A DNA stretch of 64,000 nt from Myceligenerans crystallogenes (GTDB lineage Bacteria > Actinomycetota > Actinomycetes > Actinomycetales > Cellulomonadaceae), in the NCBI RefSeq assembly GCF_039529775.1, contig NZ_BAAANL010000002.1, forward strand, positions 310,001-374,000, written 5' to 3'. Position numbers and translations under genes: made by a program. Shown one piece after another: positions 1 to 8,484 of this stretch. The notes under the pieces are model-generated. The model saw only the letters and a list, made by a program, of their open reading frames with translations. It was not told where the DNA came from and did no database searches. Every line of letters starts with the position of its first letter. The stretch's first letter is position 1.

Positions 1-2383
1 GGGACCAGTCCGTCTCCACCGGCAGCGTCCCGCCGTCGGCCCACGTCTCGTGCTGGTCGGCGACGTGCGGGTCGCCGGGGTTGCCGCTCGCGCCGAACGG
101 GACCACCCAGCGGCTCGCGCGGCGGTCGGACAGGTCCCAGATCCAGCGGGCCACCGCACCGCGCGCCGCCGCGGGCGAGACGCCGGGCGTGCCGCCGGTG
201 CACTGCACCGTGTCGTTGTCACCGCCCAGCACGGGAGCCGAGCCTGCGGCGGGCACCCGCAGGTGCGGACCGCCCGGCAGCGGCACGGGCGCCAGGACGT
301 GCAGGTCGCCCCATGTCACTGCGCCAGCCACGACATCGGTCACGACATCGACCGCGACCTCGCCCAGGGCGGGGACCGCGCCCGGCCCCCCGTCGAGGCC
401 CGCGTCCAGGCCCGCCTCCGCGACCGCGCCCGGCCCCAGCGCCCGCAGGACGCGCACCAGCCCGTGCCCGATCGCCGCCTCCGGGACGAACCACGGCGCG
501 AAGATCTCCCCGTACCGGCACGGGTCCGTCCGCAGCCCGGCCAGCCGTGGGTCCGCGGCGGCCCGCCGCACGAGGGCGTCCCGCCACCTGACGAACCGGG
601 CCGCGGCGGCGCTGCCCGCGTCCAGCGGGGCGCCGGCGCCGGCCCACTCCTCCAGTCCCCGGGGGACGCCCGTGAGCTCCAGGAGGGCGAGCGCGCCGGC
701 GCTCGCGACATCCGCGTGGATCCGGCGCTGCGTCCCGGGCGACTCGCCGCCCGCCGGTGCCTCGGCCAGGAGCCGGCGGATCCGGTCTGCGCGGTGGGGC
801 GCGTAGGACCAGCCGAGCGCGTGGTTCTCCCGGCGACGCCGGTCGCGCGCCCCGGCACCCGGCCGTGACGCGGTCACGGGACGCTCGTTCGCGTCCACCG
901 CGACGCCGGTCGTCACGAGTTCCGGCTCGGGCAGCAGGGTCCAGGCCCGGGGCCGTGCCGCCTCGGTCCAGGCGCGTACGGGCAGCACGCGTTCCCCGGG
1001 CGCACGCCGGGCGACCCGGCCCGCCGTCAGGGAGTAGATCTCCCCGCCGGAGTCCGCCGTCAGGACGCGGTTCACCGGGTCCACCCAGCCGTCCGCGAAG
1101 GCGTCCGCCACGTCCCGCGCCGTGCGCGAGCGCAGCAGGCGCCGCCAGGTCGCGACACCGGCGTCGGCCAGGACGCGCACGGGCCAGCGGACGGTGAAGC
1201 GGGGCACGGAATCAGAGCCTGCATCAGAGCCTGCATCGGAATCGGAATCGGAGTCTGAGTCCGAGTCTGAGTCTGAGTCCGAGTCGTCCGGTGATCCGTC
1301 CCTCCGGTCCGCGACCCAGACGCCGCGCGGCGTCTCGATCCACCGCACCCGCTCGTGACGTACCGCCCCGCCGGCCTCGCGGACCTCGATCGTCTCGGTC
1401 CCGGAGTCCGCCGCTTCCCAGCCGTCGGGGCCCTGGGCCTCGTGGCCGCCGGCCGCCGTCGTCCGGAAGCGTTCCTCGAAGACCTCGACCTGGTGCGCCA
1501 TCGCGTTGGTGATGCCCCAGGCCACGCCGGTCTCCGGCGCCGCGGCTGCGGGCGGGCCCGCAGCGGGCGAGGTCACCGCGAACCCGAAGTGCTGCACGCC
1601 GGGCACGCCCGGGAAGGCGAGGCCCAGCACGTCGTAGGCGTCCTCGCCCGGCCCCTGACCGGTGCAGGCCAGCCGGATCTGCTGGTAGGGGCCGGGGAGC
1701 TCCAGGATCCGGTGCGGGTCCCCGGCGAGCAGCGGCGCGCCCGACGCCGTGCCGCCGGGGGCGACCGCCCACGCGTTGGAGCCGGAGTCGCTGCCCGCGC
1801 CCGCGCCGCCGTCGGCCGCGAACCACTCGCACAGCGTCTCGGGCGGCACGCCCGGGAACGCCGGGCCGAGCGAGCGGGCCACGTGGTCCCGCCACAGCAC
1901 GGCCGGGAACCCGTTGAACAGCACGTGGTCCACGAGGAACACGCCGATCGGGGTCCACGGGCGCCACGACGACGCCGGGCCGTCGCCCGCCGCGGGGCCG
2001 GACCCGGGCCGCGCGGCGGCGAGCCCCGCGTTCACCCCGGCCGCGTACGCCGCGAGCCAGTCCCGCTCGGGCCGGGCGAGCGCGTCGTGCACCCGCCGTG
2101 CGGTGTCGGCGAGCCGGACCCGCACGGCGAACCGGTCCCACACCAGGCCCTCGGGGCCGATGCGGGCGGCCAGCCGCGCCTCGGCGCGGCGCCGGCCGGT
2201 CTCGATCTGGTCCGCGCGGTCGAGCGCGGTGACGTAGCCCTGGCCGTAGGCCAGGGCGCGCTCGGTCGCCGCGCGCACGTGCGGGATGCCGAGGGAGTCG
2301 CGGTGGAGCTCGAAGCGGTGGGGCCGCTCGGGCGATCCGGTGGGGGGTGGGGGTGTCTGGGGAGGGTGGTGCTCTGGGATCAC
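1..2383 (-). CDS. Penicillin acylase (Ntn-hydrolase, S45) family protein, 3' end outside window
   Basis: Family S45 enzymes hydrolyse or form amide bonds and mature by self-cleavage in front of a catalytic serine. Here the motif GSNAWAV places the nucleophile at Ser202, followed by PLLAGDPH and ELPGPYQQIRLAC, all typical of the start of the beta chain. Near the left edge FGASGNPGDPHVADQHETW matches the family's conserved C-terminal motif, so nearly all of the protein (about 794 residues) is present. The GTG start at 2383 overlaps the upstream synthetase stop as GTGA, so it is the last visible gene of the siderophore operon. It probably modifies the siderophore, for example by swapping an acyl group, or cleaves a related amide; the substrate is inferred from context only. 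A run of Asp-Ser dipeptides interrupts the beta chain. Confidence 0.85.
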   Translation of the reverse strand, partial: MIPEHHPPQTPPPPTGSPERPHRFELHRDSLGIPHVRAATERALAYGQGYVTALDRADQIETGRRRAEARLAARIGPEGLVWDRFAVRVRLADTARRVHDALARPERDWLAAYAAGVNAGLAAARPGSGPAAGDGPASSWRPWTPIGVFLVDHVLFNGFPAVLWRDHVARSLGPAFPGVPPETLCEWFAADGGAGAGSDSGSNAWAVAPGGTASGAPLLAGDPHRILELPGPYQQIRLACTGQGPGEDAYDVLGLAFPGVPGVQHFGFAVTSPAAGPPAAAAPETGVAWGITNAMAHQVEVFEERFRTTAAGGHEAQGPDGWEAADSGTETIEVREAGGAVRHERVRWIETPRGVWVADRRDGSPDDSDSDSDSDSDSDSDSDAGSDAGSDSVPRFTVRWPVRVLADAGVATWRRLLRSRTARDVADAFADGWVDPVNRVLTADSGGEIYSLTAGRVARRAPGERVLPVRAWTEAARPRAWTLLPEPELVTTGVAVDANERPVTASRPGAGARDRRRRENHALGWSYAPHRADRIRRLLAEAPAGGESPGTQRRIHADVASAGALALLELTGVPRGLEEWAGAGAPLDAGSAAAARFVRWRDALVRRAAADPRLAGLRTDPCRYGEIFAPWFVPEAAIGHGLVRVLRALGPGAVAEAGLDAGLDGGPGAVPALGEVAVDVVTDVVAGAVTWGDLHVLAPVPLPGGPHLRVPAAGSAPVLGGDNDTVQCTGGTPGVSPAAARGAVARWIWDLSDRRASRWVVPFGASGNPGDPHVADQHETWADGGTLPVETDWS
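1210..1288 (-). repeat. In-frame Asp-Ser dipeptide repeat inside the acylase gene
   Basis: About nine consecutive Asp-Ser or Ser-Asp units, then two Ala-Gly-Ser-Asp units, are encoded by a degenerate hexanucleotide array (GAC TCA / GAC TCG / GAT TCC). It lies between the beta-chain segment ending in a WVAD motif and the following FTVRW strand, so it is probably an acidic surface loop. The opposite strand reads as Ser-Glu repeats, which is a shadow. Confidence 0.85.
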
Positions 2384-5037
2384 GCGGGTTCCGTACTCCT
2401 GAGGGGATTTCGTAGTCGTCCGGCGTAGATGAGGGAGGACGACTGGCTTGCCAGGTTGACCATGTTCGTGGTGTCGCGCAGCTGGAGCCGGTTGAGGCAG
2501 GAGTGCGCGAAGGTCTCCGCCCGCAGGTCGACGCCCGGGCCGGGCCCCGCCAGGTCCGGGTGCTCGTCCCGGTGCCGGCCGATCACCTCGCCGACGATCC
2601 GCCAGAACGGCGCCGCGCCCAGCACGCCGTCGGCCGCGAGGATGCCCGACAGGTGCCGCAGCACGCCGTCGAACACGTCGGTGAAGACCGCCAGGGCCTT
2701 CTCCTCGTCGTCGACGACGTCGCGGATCCGCTCCACGCGCTCCGGCAGCGCGCGGTCCGACAGCATCACGACCTCCTCGCCGATGTCCTTCATGAACACC
2801 CGCCGCACCACGTGGTCCCGCAGCACGAGCACGAGGTTCTCCCCGTGCGGCATGAAGGCCAGGTCGTGCGCGAGCAGGCAGTGCACCACCGGGTACAGGT
2901 AGGCGTCCAGGTAGTGCCGCAGCCAGTCCCGCGCCGGGAGGCCCGACGCGCGGATCAGCGACGTCACCAGCGCCCGGCCGCTCGCGTCCCGGTGCAGCAG
3001 GCCGGCCATGGTGGCGACGCGCTCGCCGTCGGCCAGCAGCGGGACGGGCGACTCGCGCCACAGCGCCGCGAGCATCTTGCGGTACGGGTTCGGCGCGGGC
3101 GTGCGGTGGTAGACGTCGCCCGTGTAGCCGACGGCGGCGACCTCCCGCAGCAGGCCGAAACCGGCGGCCCGCAGCGTCTCGTCCCCGGTCACCAGGTCGT
3201 GCACGAAGTCGTTCACCGCCGGGGTGTCGCGCATGTACCGCGGCGACAGGCCACGCAGGAAGCCCATGTTCTGGATCGCGGTGGCGACCTTCACGTAGTG
3301 CCGGTCCGGCCGCGTCACGTCGAACATCGTGCGGATCGACTGCTGCGGCTGGTACTCGTCGGCCCCCGGGCCGAGCGGCACGAGGTCACCGCGCGCGACG
3401 TCCGCCGCGAACGTGATCGCCACCCGGTGCTCCCACTGCCACGGATGCACGGGCAGGTAGAGGTAGTCCGCCGGGTCCAGGCCGCGCCCGGCCAGCCGGT
3501 CCGCGAACGCCGCCCGCTCCGCGCCCGACAGCTGCGTCCCGTACAGCTCCCGCTCGGACCACCCCGCCCCGGCCGACAGATGCGTGTGCTCCCGCCGCGC
3601 CGCCAGCCACATCAGGCGCAGCCGCCCGCCCCGCTCGGGCGCGTACGCGCGGTAGTCCGACAGGGAGAACCCGATCCGGCCGTTGTTCGCGACGAAGCCC
3701 GGATGACCCTCGGTCATCGCGGCCTCCACGGCCTGGAAGGCGCCGGGCACGTCGGGCCCCGCGAGCCGTTCGGTCAGCACGTCCGACGACGGCGCGACGC
3801 CCAGCAGCTCCCGCTCCCGCTTCGCCATCGCACCCGCCAGCGTGGCCGAGAGCTCCTCCAGGTACACCGGCAGGAGGTGCTCCGGGATCTGGAGCAGCGG
3901 CTGGAGCTCCGCGACGAGCTCGAGGGCGTCCAGGGGCAGGGAACCGCCCGGAACCGTCCGCGACCTGCGCAGGCTGGCCTCGTCGATGACCCAGTGCTCC
4001 AGCGGGTAACGGCGCGCCGCGAAGTGGTACGTGACCCCGGCCTCGTCCAGGACCAGGACGTACGGGCGGGGGTCGTCGTGCGTGACCTCGGTCGGCGCGG
4101 CGTCCGCTGCCGCGCCCGCCGCGACGCCGGTCATCCTGCCTGCCACGGCGTCCCGTCCCACGCCGGCCGGATCCGCCGCGACCGGCAGGAACAGCCGCTC
4201 GTGCGTGAACTCCGCGATGGCCTTGGCCACGAGGTGACGGTGGGCCGCCTCCGCGAGCGCCGGGCGCAGGTGGGCCGCCGGTTCGGTGCCGAGCGGGCCG
4301 GTGCCGTCGCCGAGGGGCGAGGCGGCGAAGTCGTCGCGGGTGCAGACGCTGAGGCGGGCGCGCTTGGTGTGCGTGCCGTGGACGACGTCGACGTCGCCCA
4401 CGACGCGGAAGCCCGCCGCGGCGTTCTTGGCGTGGATCGCGAGGTTCCGGGCGTCGGGTTCGACGACGACGCGCAGGGCGCCGCGACCGGCGAGCCCTGG
4501 CCCGCCGTCCGCACCCGCGCGGTCCCCGCTGCCGCCGTCCCGGGCGCCGTCGTCGGCGGTGCCGTCGGTGAGGCAGAACCGCATCACCGCGGCCATGACC
4601 GCGTCCGTCAGCCCCGAGATCCGCGGCTCCGGGCCGCCGGCCGGGGGCGCGGGCGCGATCAGGACGTGCATGCCGAGGTCCCCGGGCAGGTGCCGGTGGA
4701 TGCCGGGCGGGAGCGTGTCGAGGACCACCCGGGACGGGTCGTACGTCTCGCAGTACGCGACCGGCGCGCCGTCGCGGCGCAGCAGCCAGCCGTCCTCGGC
4801 GGCGGACGCCGCCACGTGATCGAGGTACTCGCGCACCTGGGCGGGCGTGAGGTCGCCCATCTCCCAGAAGGCGGAGGCCGGGTGGGCGAGCCAGGCGTGC
4901 ATGAGCGCGACGTCGCGGGCCGGGTCGGCCGGTTCCACCGTCAAGGTGCCCACGCGGGTGGTCGTGGCGAACCTCATCGCGAGCCTCGCCGCGGACCCCG
5001 CGGCGGTTTCCGGTGTGCTTTCCGGCATGAAGGTCAT
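2380..5037 (-). CDS. desCD: Fused GNAT acyltransferase - IucA/IucC NIS siderophore synthetase (DesC-DesD type)
   Basis: An 885-residue protein joins two functions that are separate proteins in the Streptomyces desferrioxamine pathway. Residues about 1-250 form a GNAT-type acyltransferase (motif PASAFWEMGDLT) expected to acylate the N-hydroxy-diamine. From about residue 270 it is an IucA/IucC synthetase: EGHPGFVANNGRIGF near 442, HPWQWEH near 530, and the C-terminal FhuF-like motif MPHGENLVLVL near 726. The synthetase half condenses hydroxamate units in an ATP-dependent reaction. The ATG at 5037 forms an ATGA overlap with the hydroxylase stop, and its own stop overlaps the next GTG, so expression is translationally coupled. 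The acyl donor (acetyl- or succinyl-CoA) cannot be told from sequence. Confidence 0.9.
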   Translation of the reverse strand: MTFMPESTPETAAGSAARLAMRFATTTRVGTLTVEPADPARDVALMHAWLAHPASAFWEMGDLTPAQVREYLDHVAASAAEDGWLLRRDGAPVAYCETYDPSRVVLDTLPPGIHRHLPGDLGMHVLIAPAPPAGGPEPRISGLTDAVMAAVMRFCLTDGTADDGARDGGSGDRAGADGGPGLAGRGALRVVVEPDARNLAIHAKNAAAGFRVVGDVDVVHGTHTKRARLSVCTRDDFAASPLGDGTGPLGTEPAAHLRPALAEAAHRHLVAKAIAEFTHERLFLPVAADPAGVGRDAVAGRMTGVAAGAAADAAPTEVTHDDPRPYVLVLDEAGVTYHFAARRYPLEHWVIDEASLRRSRTVPGGSLPLDALELVAELQPLLQIPEHLLPVYLEELSATLAGAMAKRERELLGVAPSSDVLTERLAGPDVPGAFQAVEAAMTEGHPGFVANNGRIGFSLSDYRAYAPERGGRLRLMWLAARREHTHLSAGAGWSERELYGTQLSGAERAAFADRLAGRGLDPADYLYLPVHPWQWEHRVAITFAADVARGDLVPLGPGADEYQPQQSIRTMFDVTRPDRHYVKVATAIQNMGFLRGLSPRYMRDTPAVNDFVHDLVTGDETLRAAGFGLLREVAAVGYTGDVYHRTPAPNPYRKMLAALWRESPVPLLADGERVATMAGLLHRDASGRALVTSLIRASGLPARDWLRHYLDAYLYPVVHCLLAHDLAFMPHGENLVLVLRDHVVRRVFMKDIGEEVVMLSDRALPERVERIRDVVDDEEKALAVFTDVFDGVLRHLSGILAADGVLGAAPFWRIVGEVIGRHRDEHPDLAGPGPGVDLRAETFAHSCLNRLQLRDTTNMVNLASQSSSLIYAGRLRNPLRSTEPA

Positions 5038-6440
5038 GACGGCACCTCCGCGGTCCCGGGCAGCCCGAACGTCTGGAACGCGATCCGCCGCTCGACCGGA
5101 TACGGCTCCCGGCCCGTGACCTGGGCCAGGATCACCGAGCTGCGCCACGGCGCGAAGCCGAGGTCCGGGGCCGTGACGCCGTGGGTGTGCTCCTCGCCGT
5201 TGACCACGAACACGCGGCGGGCCGCGTCCACCGTGTAGTCGCGGGAGACGACGTAGCGGCCCCGCTCGTCCAGGTCGAGGCGCTCGCGGACGGGCGCCAG
5301 GAAGTCCGGCGTCCCGCCCGCGTAACCCGTCGCCGCGACGATCGCGCGGGTGCGGTGCTCGGCGATCTCGCCGGTCTGGCCGTGCCGCAGGGTCAGGACG
5401 TACTCGCCCCCGCGCGCACCGCCGTCACCATCACCGTCGCCCGCCGGCTCGAAGCGCGCCGCGGTGACCTCGCAGTCCGACAGCAGCGTCGTGGGCAGCT
5501 CCGCCCCGAGCGCCGACTTGCGGTACAGCGCGTCGTAGATGTCGTCCACCAGCTCGGCGCTGATCCCCTTGTACAGGTTCCGCTGCTCCCGGCCGAGCCG
5601 GTCGCGCAGTTCCTGCGGCAGCGACACGTAGTGGTCCGTGTACTCGGGAGAGGTCATCTCCAGGGTGAGCTTCGTGTACTCCATCGGGAAGAACCGCCCC
5701 GAGCGCGTCACCCAGTCCAGCCGGTACGGGCTCGCCTCCGGATCAGCGCTGCCCTGCCCTGACCCCAGGCCCTCCAGCAGGTCGCGGTACACCTCCCCCG
5801 CCGACTGCCCCGAGCCCACCACCGTCACCGCCCCCGAGGCCGCGAGCGCCGCGCGGTGCGGCAGGTACTCCCCGGTGTGCACGACGGGCCCCGCCCCGCC
5901 CGCACCCGCGAACTCCGTGAGCGCCTCGAGCGCGGCCGGCAGCCGCGGCGTCGTCCCGGTGCCGAGCACGAGATGCTTGGCACAGTATTTCTCCTCCGTG
6001 ACGCCGTCCGGGCCGGTCACCCGCGCGGTCACGACGTATGCCCCGGCGGCGTCGTCGTGCACGACGCTCGTCACGCGCCGCCCCCAGCGCAGCATGCCGG
6101 GCGCGTCCGCCTCGATGCGTTCCGCGGCCCAGCGGCAGTAGGCGTCGTACTCGGCGCGCAGCGGGTAGAACGACTCGCGGATGTAGAACGGGTAGAGCCG
6201 CCCGGTCTGCTTGAGCCAGTTGAGGAACGTGTACGACGACGTCGGGTCGGCCATCGTGACCAGGTCCGCGAGGAACGGGACCTGGAGGGTGGTGCCCTCG
6301 ATGAGCATGCCGGGATGCCAGGAGAAGGCGTCGCGCTGGTCGAGGAAGACGGCGTCGACGTCGGGCAGCGGGCGGGCCAGGGCCGCCAGGCCCAGGTTCA
6401 TCGGGCCCAGGCCGATACCGAGCAGGTCGTAGGTGCGCAT
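5034..6440 (-). CDS. desB: Lysine/diamine N-monooxygenase (DesB-like, siderophore N-hydroxylase)
   Basis: This 468-residue flavoprotein belongs to the L-lysine/L-ornithine N-monooxygenase family and is predicted to N-hydroxylate cadaverine or a related diamine using FAD, NADPH and O2. Visible motifs are the N-terminal FAD fold GIGLGPMNLGLAAL (residues about 7-20), LVLGTGTTPRLP, the NADPH-binding GSGQSAGEVYRDLL near residue 208, and the C-terminal ATGYAGGTPDF near 367. The ATG at 6440 overlaps the decarboxylase stop by one base (TGATG), and its stop overlaps the synthetase start, so it is the second gene of a tightly coupled operon. Length and motifs are normal for the family. Confidence 0.93.
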   Translation of the reverse strand: MRTYDLLGIGLGPMNLGLAALARPLPDVDAVFLDQRDAFSWHPGMLIEGTTLQVPFLADLVTMADPTSSYTFLNWLKQTGRLYPFYIRESFYPLRAEYDAYCRWAAERIEADAPGMLRWGRRVTSVVHDDAAGAYVVTARVTGPDGVTEEKYCAKHLVLGTGTTPRLPAALEALTEFAGAGGAGPVVHTGEYLPHRAALAASGAVTVVGSGQSAGEVYRDLLEGLGSGQGSADPEASPYRLDWVTRSGRFFPMEYTKLTLEMTSPEYTDHYVSLPQELRDRLGREQRNLYKGISAELVDDIYDALYRKSALGAELPTTLLSDCEVTAARFEPAGDGDGDGGARGGEYVLTLRHGQTGEIAEHRTRAIVAATGYAGGTPDFLAPVRERLDLDERGRYVVSRDYTVDAARRVFVVNGEEHTHGVTAPDLGFAPWRSSVILAQVTGREPYPVERRIAFQTFGLPGTAEVPS

Positions 6441-8260
6441 CAGGCGGACCCCTCGTTCCGGCCCGCAGCGGGGCCCGCGCCCGGCCCCGCAGCAGGCGGC
6501 GCGTCGGGCCGCACGCCGTCGCGCACGAGGCGCGGGTGGGTGTCGCGGCAGGGCGGCACGTCCGGCGTGACCAGCTCCTCCCCCGCGAGCAGGCCGTGCG
6601 CGGCGGAGCGGACCAGGTCCAGGACGGCGCGCACGTCGCCGAGCGTCATGTCCGGGTTGAGGAGGGTGAGCTTGAGGCAGGGGCGGCCGTCGACCACGGT
6701 CTTGGCCACGAGCGCGCGCCCGGAGTCGAACAGGACGCGGCGCACCTGCGGCACGAGCGCGTCGGCGCGCTCGGGGGCCAGGCCGTCCGGCTCGTAGCGG
6801 AACAGCACGGTGGACAGGTCGGTGGGCGCGACGAGCTTGAGCTCCGGGTCGCCGGCCAGGTCGGCGTGCACGGCCTGGGCCAGGTCGCACATGGCGTCGA
6901 CGAGCTGCCCGACGCCGTCGGCCCCCAGCGCCCGCAGGGTGACCCACAGCTTGAGCGCGTCGAAGCGGCGGGTGGTCTGCAGGGACTTGTCGACCTGGTT
7001 GGGGTCGGGGTTGGGCTCGCCGCCCGGCTCGTGGTCCTCGGTGGCGGGGTTGAGGTAGTCGGCGTGCCAGGAGCCGCGGGCCATGTCGGCGGCCTCGCGC
7101 ACGATCAGCGCGCTGGAGGACACCGGCTGGAAGAACGACTTGTGGTAGTCGACCGTGACGCTGCGGGCGCGCTCGATCCCCGCCAGCTTGCCGCGGCGGG
7201 TGGGGCTGACCAGGAGCCCGCAGCCGTAGGCGGCGTCCACGTGCAGCCAGGCGCCGGTCGCGTCGGCGAGGTCCGCGATCGCGCGGATCGGGTCGATGCA
7301 GCCCCGGTCGGTGGTGCCGCCGGTGGCGACCACGGCCATGGCGATGTCGCCGGCCCGGACGACGTCGGTCAGCGCGCGGCCGAGCGCGTCGGGGTCCATA
7401 CGGCCCTCGTCGTCGACCCCGACGGCGATCACGGCGTCCTCGGACAGCCCGAGCAGCAGCGCCGACTTCGCGACCGAGAAGTGGCTCGCGGACGTCGCCA
7501 GGACGCGCAGGCGCGACTGCGCGACGGCGCGCTCGGTGCCGCGCAGGTCCTCCAGCGCGCGCTGCCGGGCCAGGAACATGGCCTGGAGGTTGGACTGGGT
7601 GCCGCCGGACGTGAACACGCCGTCGGCCCCGGCCGCCTCGCCGCGCTCGTCGCGGCCCACGGGGAAGCCGATGCGCGCCGCGGTCCAGTCCACCAGGCGG
7701 CGCTCCATGAGCGTGGCCGCCCCGGACTGGTCGTACGTGTCCACGGACGTGTTGATCGCCGCGAGCATCGCCTCCGCCGCCACCGCGGGCAGCGCGACCG
7801 GGCAGTTCAGGTGGGCCGCGTAGGCCGGGTGGTGGAACCACACCGCGTTGTCCGCGTAGAGCGCGGCCGTCTCGCGCAGCGCCTCCGTCGTCCCGATGCC
7901 GGGCCCGTCCAGGTCGACCGCGTCGGTGCGCTCACCGAGCTCGGCCCGGCCCACGCCCGCGAACGGCTGCGTGACCGCGGCCACCCGCGCCGCGATGTCG
8001 TCCACGACGCCCTTGGTGACGCGCGCGTACTCCGCGGCGGTGGCGCCGCGCAGCAGCGCGTCGCCCGGGACCGGGCCGCGCGGCGCGCGCTCGTCCCCGT
8101 CGCGGGGTGTCGGAGCGGGTGTCGCACCGGGCGTCGCACCCGAGGTCGCACCGGGCGTCACGGCGGATGTCACACCGGATGTCGCTCGAGGTGGCTCGGG
8201 CGACGACGGCGCCGCGGCGGAGCGCAGGCCGGTGGCCGCGGCGGGCAGGGGTGAGGACAT
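6440..8260 (-). CDS. desA: PLP-dependent lysine/diamine decarboxylase (DesA-like)
   Basis: First gene of the siderophore operon. It is a group II PLP decarboxylase predicted to turn lysine into cadaverine. Lys374 in DYHKSFFQP is the Schiff-base lysine; upstream are TSGGTQSNLQAMFLAR, where PLP phosphate binds, and WLHVDAAYGCG, with the aspartate that contacts the pyridine nitrogen. At 606 residues it is longer than typical DesA (about 480), mainly because of an N-terminal low-complexity extension of roughly 75 residues rich in Ala, Thr, Pro and Gly. The ATG at 8260 has an AGGAG eight bases upstream. The iron box 49 bases further upstream predicts repression by an IdeR/DmdR-type regulator when iron is plentiful. 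Confidence 0.92.
   Translation of the reverse strand: MSSPLPAAATGLRSAAAPSSPEPPRATSGVTSAVTPGATSGATPGATPAPTPRDGDERAPRGPVPGDALLRGATAAEYARVTKGVVDDIAARVAAVTQPFAGVGRAELGERTDAVDLDGPGIGTTEALRETAALYADNAVWFHHPAYAAHLNCPVALPAVAAEAMLAAINTSVDTYDQSGAATLMERRLVDWTAARIGFPVGRDERGEAAGADGVFTSGGTQSNLQAMFLARQRALEDLRGTERAVAQSRLRVLATSASHFSVAKSALLLGLSEDAVIAVGVDDEGRMDPDALGRALTDVVRAGDIAMAVVATGGTTDRGCIDPIRAIADLADATGAWLHVDAAYGCGLLVSPTRRGKLAGIERARSVTVDYHKSFFQPVSSSALIVREAADMARGSWHADYLNPATEDHEPGGEPNPDPNQVDKSLQTTRRFDALKLWVTLRALGADGVGQLVDAMCDLAQAVHADLAGDPELKLVAPTDLSTVLFRYEPDGLAPERADALVPQVRRVLFDSGRALVAKTVVDGRPCLKLTLLNPDMTLGDVRAVLDLVRSAAHGLLAGEELVTPDVPPCRDTHPRLVRDGVRPDAPPAAGPGAGPAAGRNEGSA
8106..8186 (-). repeat. Imperfect 12-bp tandem repeat encoding the DesA N-terminal extension
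   Basis: Variants of ggtgtcgcaccg / ggcgtcacggcg follow one another about six times. On the coding strand they give a string of Ala/Val-Thr-Pro/Ser-Gly units ahead of the conserved decarboxylase fold. The pattern suggests replication slippage and a tolerated, disordered N-terminus. Confidence 0.75.
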
Positions 8261-8308
8261 GCGAGAGGCTCCTCGGGTGGGTCGACGGTGAAGGGGCAGG
8301 CAATTAAG

Positions 8309-8327
8309 TAAGGCTTGCCTGACCTAA
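8309..8327 (-). promoter_or_regulatory. Iron box (IdeR/DmdR operator)
   Basis: Read on the minus strand the 19 bases are TTAGGTCAGGCAAGCCTTA, close to the actinobacterial iron-box consensus TTAGGTTAGGCTAACCTAA. It sits in an AT-rich stretch 48 bases upstream of the decarboxylase start, where it would cover the promoter. Confidence 0.9.
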
Positions 8328-8425
8328 ATTAGCCGACGCTTCGTCCTTCTCCAACCACGGACCCATGTTCCGGACGCCTGCCGGACGCCGCGGGCCCGCG
8401 GGACGCAGCACGGTCCGGACACGAT

Positions 8426-8445
8426 TTCGGCGACACGACGCCGAA
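8426..8445. promoter_or_regulatory. Perfect 7-6-7 inverted repeat upstream of the coiled-coil gene
   Basis: TTCGGCG (8426-8432) and CGCCGAA (8439-8445) flank six bases. The site lies about 30 bases upstream of the predicted -10 at 8473, so it covers the -35 region of the plus-strand gene. It is a candidate operator; no regulator is assigned. Confidence 0.5.
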
Positions 8446-8472
8446 TATGTCGCGTACAGAACCCCAGATCGG

Positions 8473-8478
8473 TACGTT
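8473..8478 (+). promoter_or_regulatory. -10 element TACGTT of a probable leaderless promoter
   Basis: The hexamer ends six bases before the ATG at 8485 and no Shine-Dalgarno sequence intervenes, so transcription should begin at or next to the start codon. Confidence 0.6.
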
Positions 8479-8484
8479 TCGCCT

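Noticed and set aside
1122..1358. Plus-strand frame with Ser-Glu repeats
   Set aside because: It is the antisense of the Asp-Ser repeat in the acylase; no ribosome-binding site or family signature.
2503..5238. Long plus-strand frame opposite the siderophore synthetase
   Set aside because: Very long open antisense frames are expected at this GC content; composition is Arg/Gly/Pro-rich and the minus strand has clear motifs.
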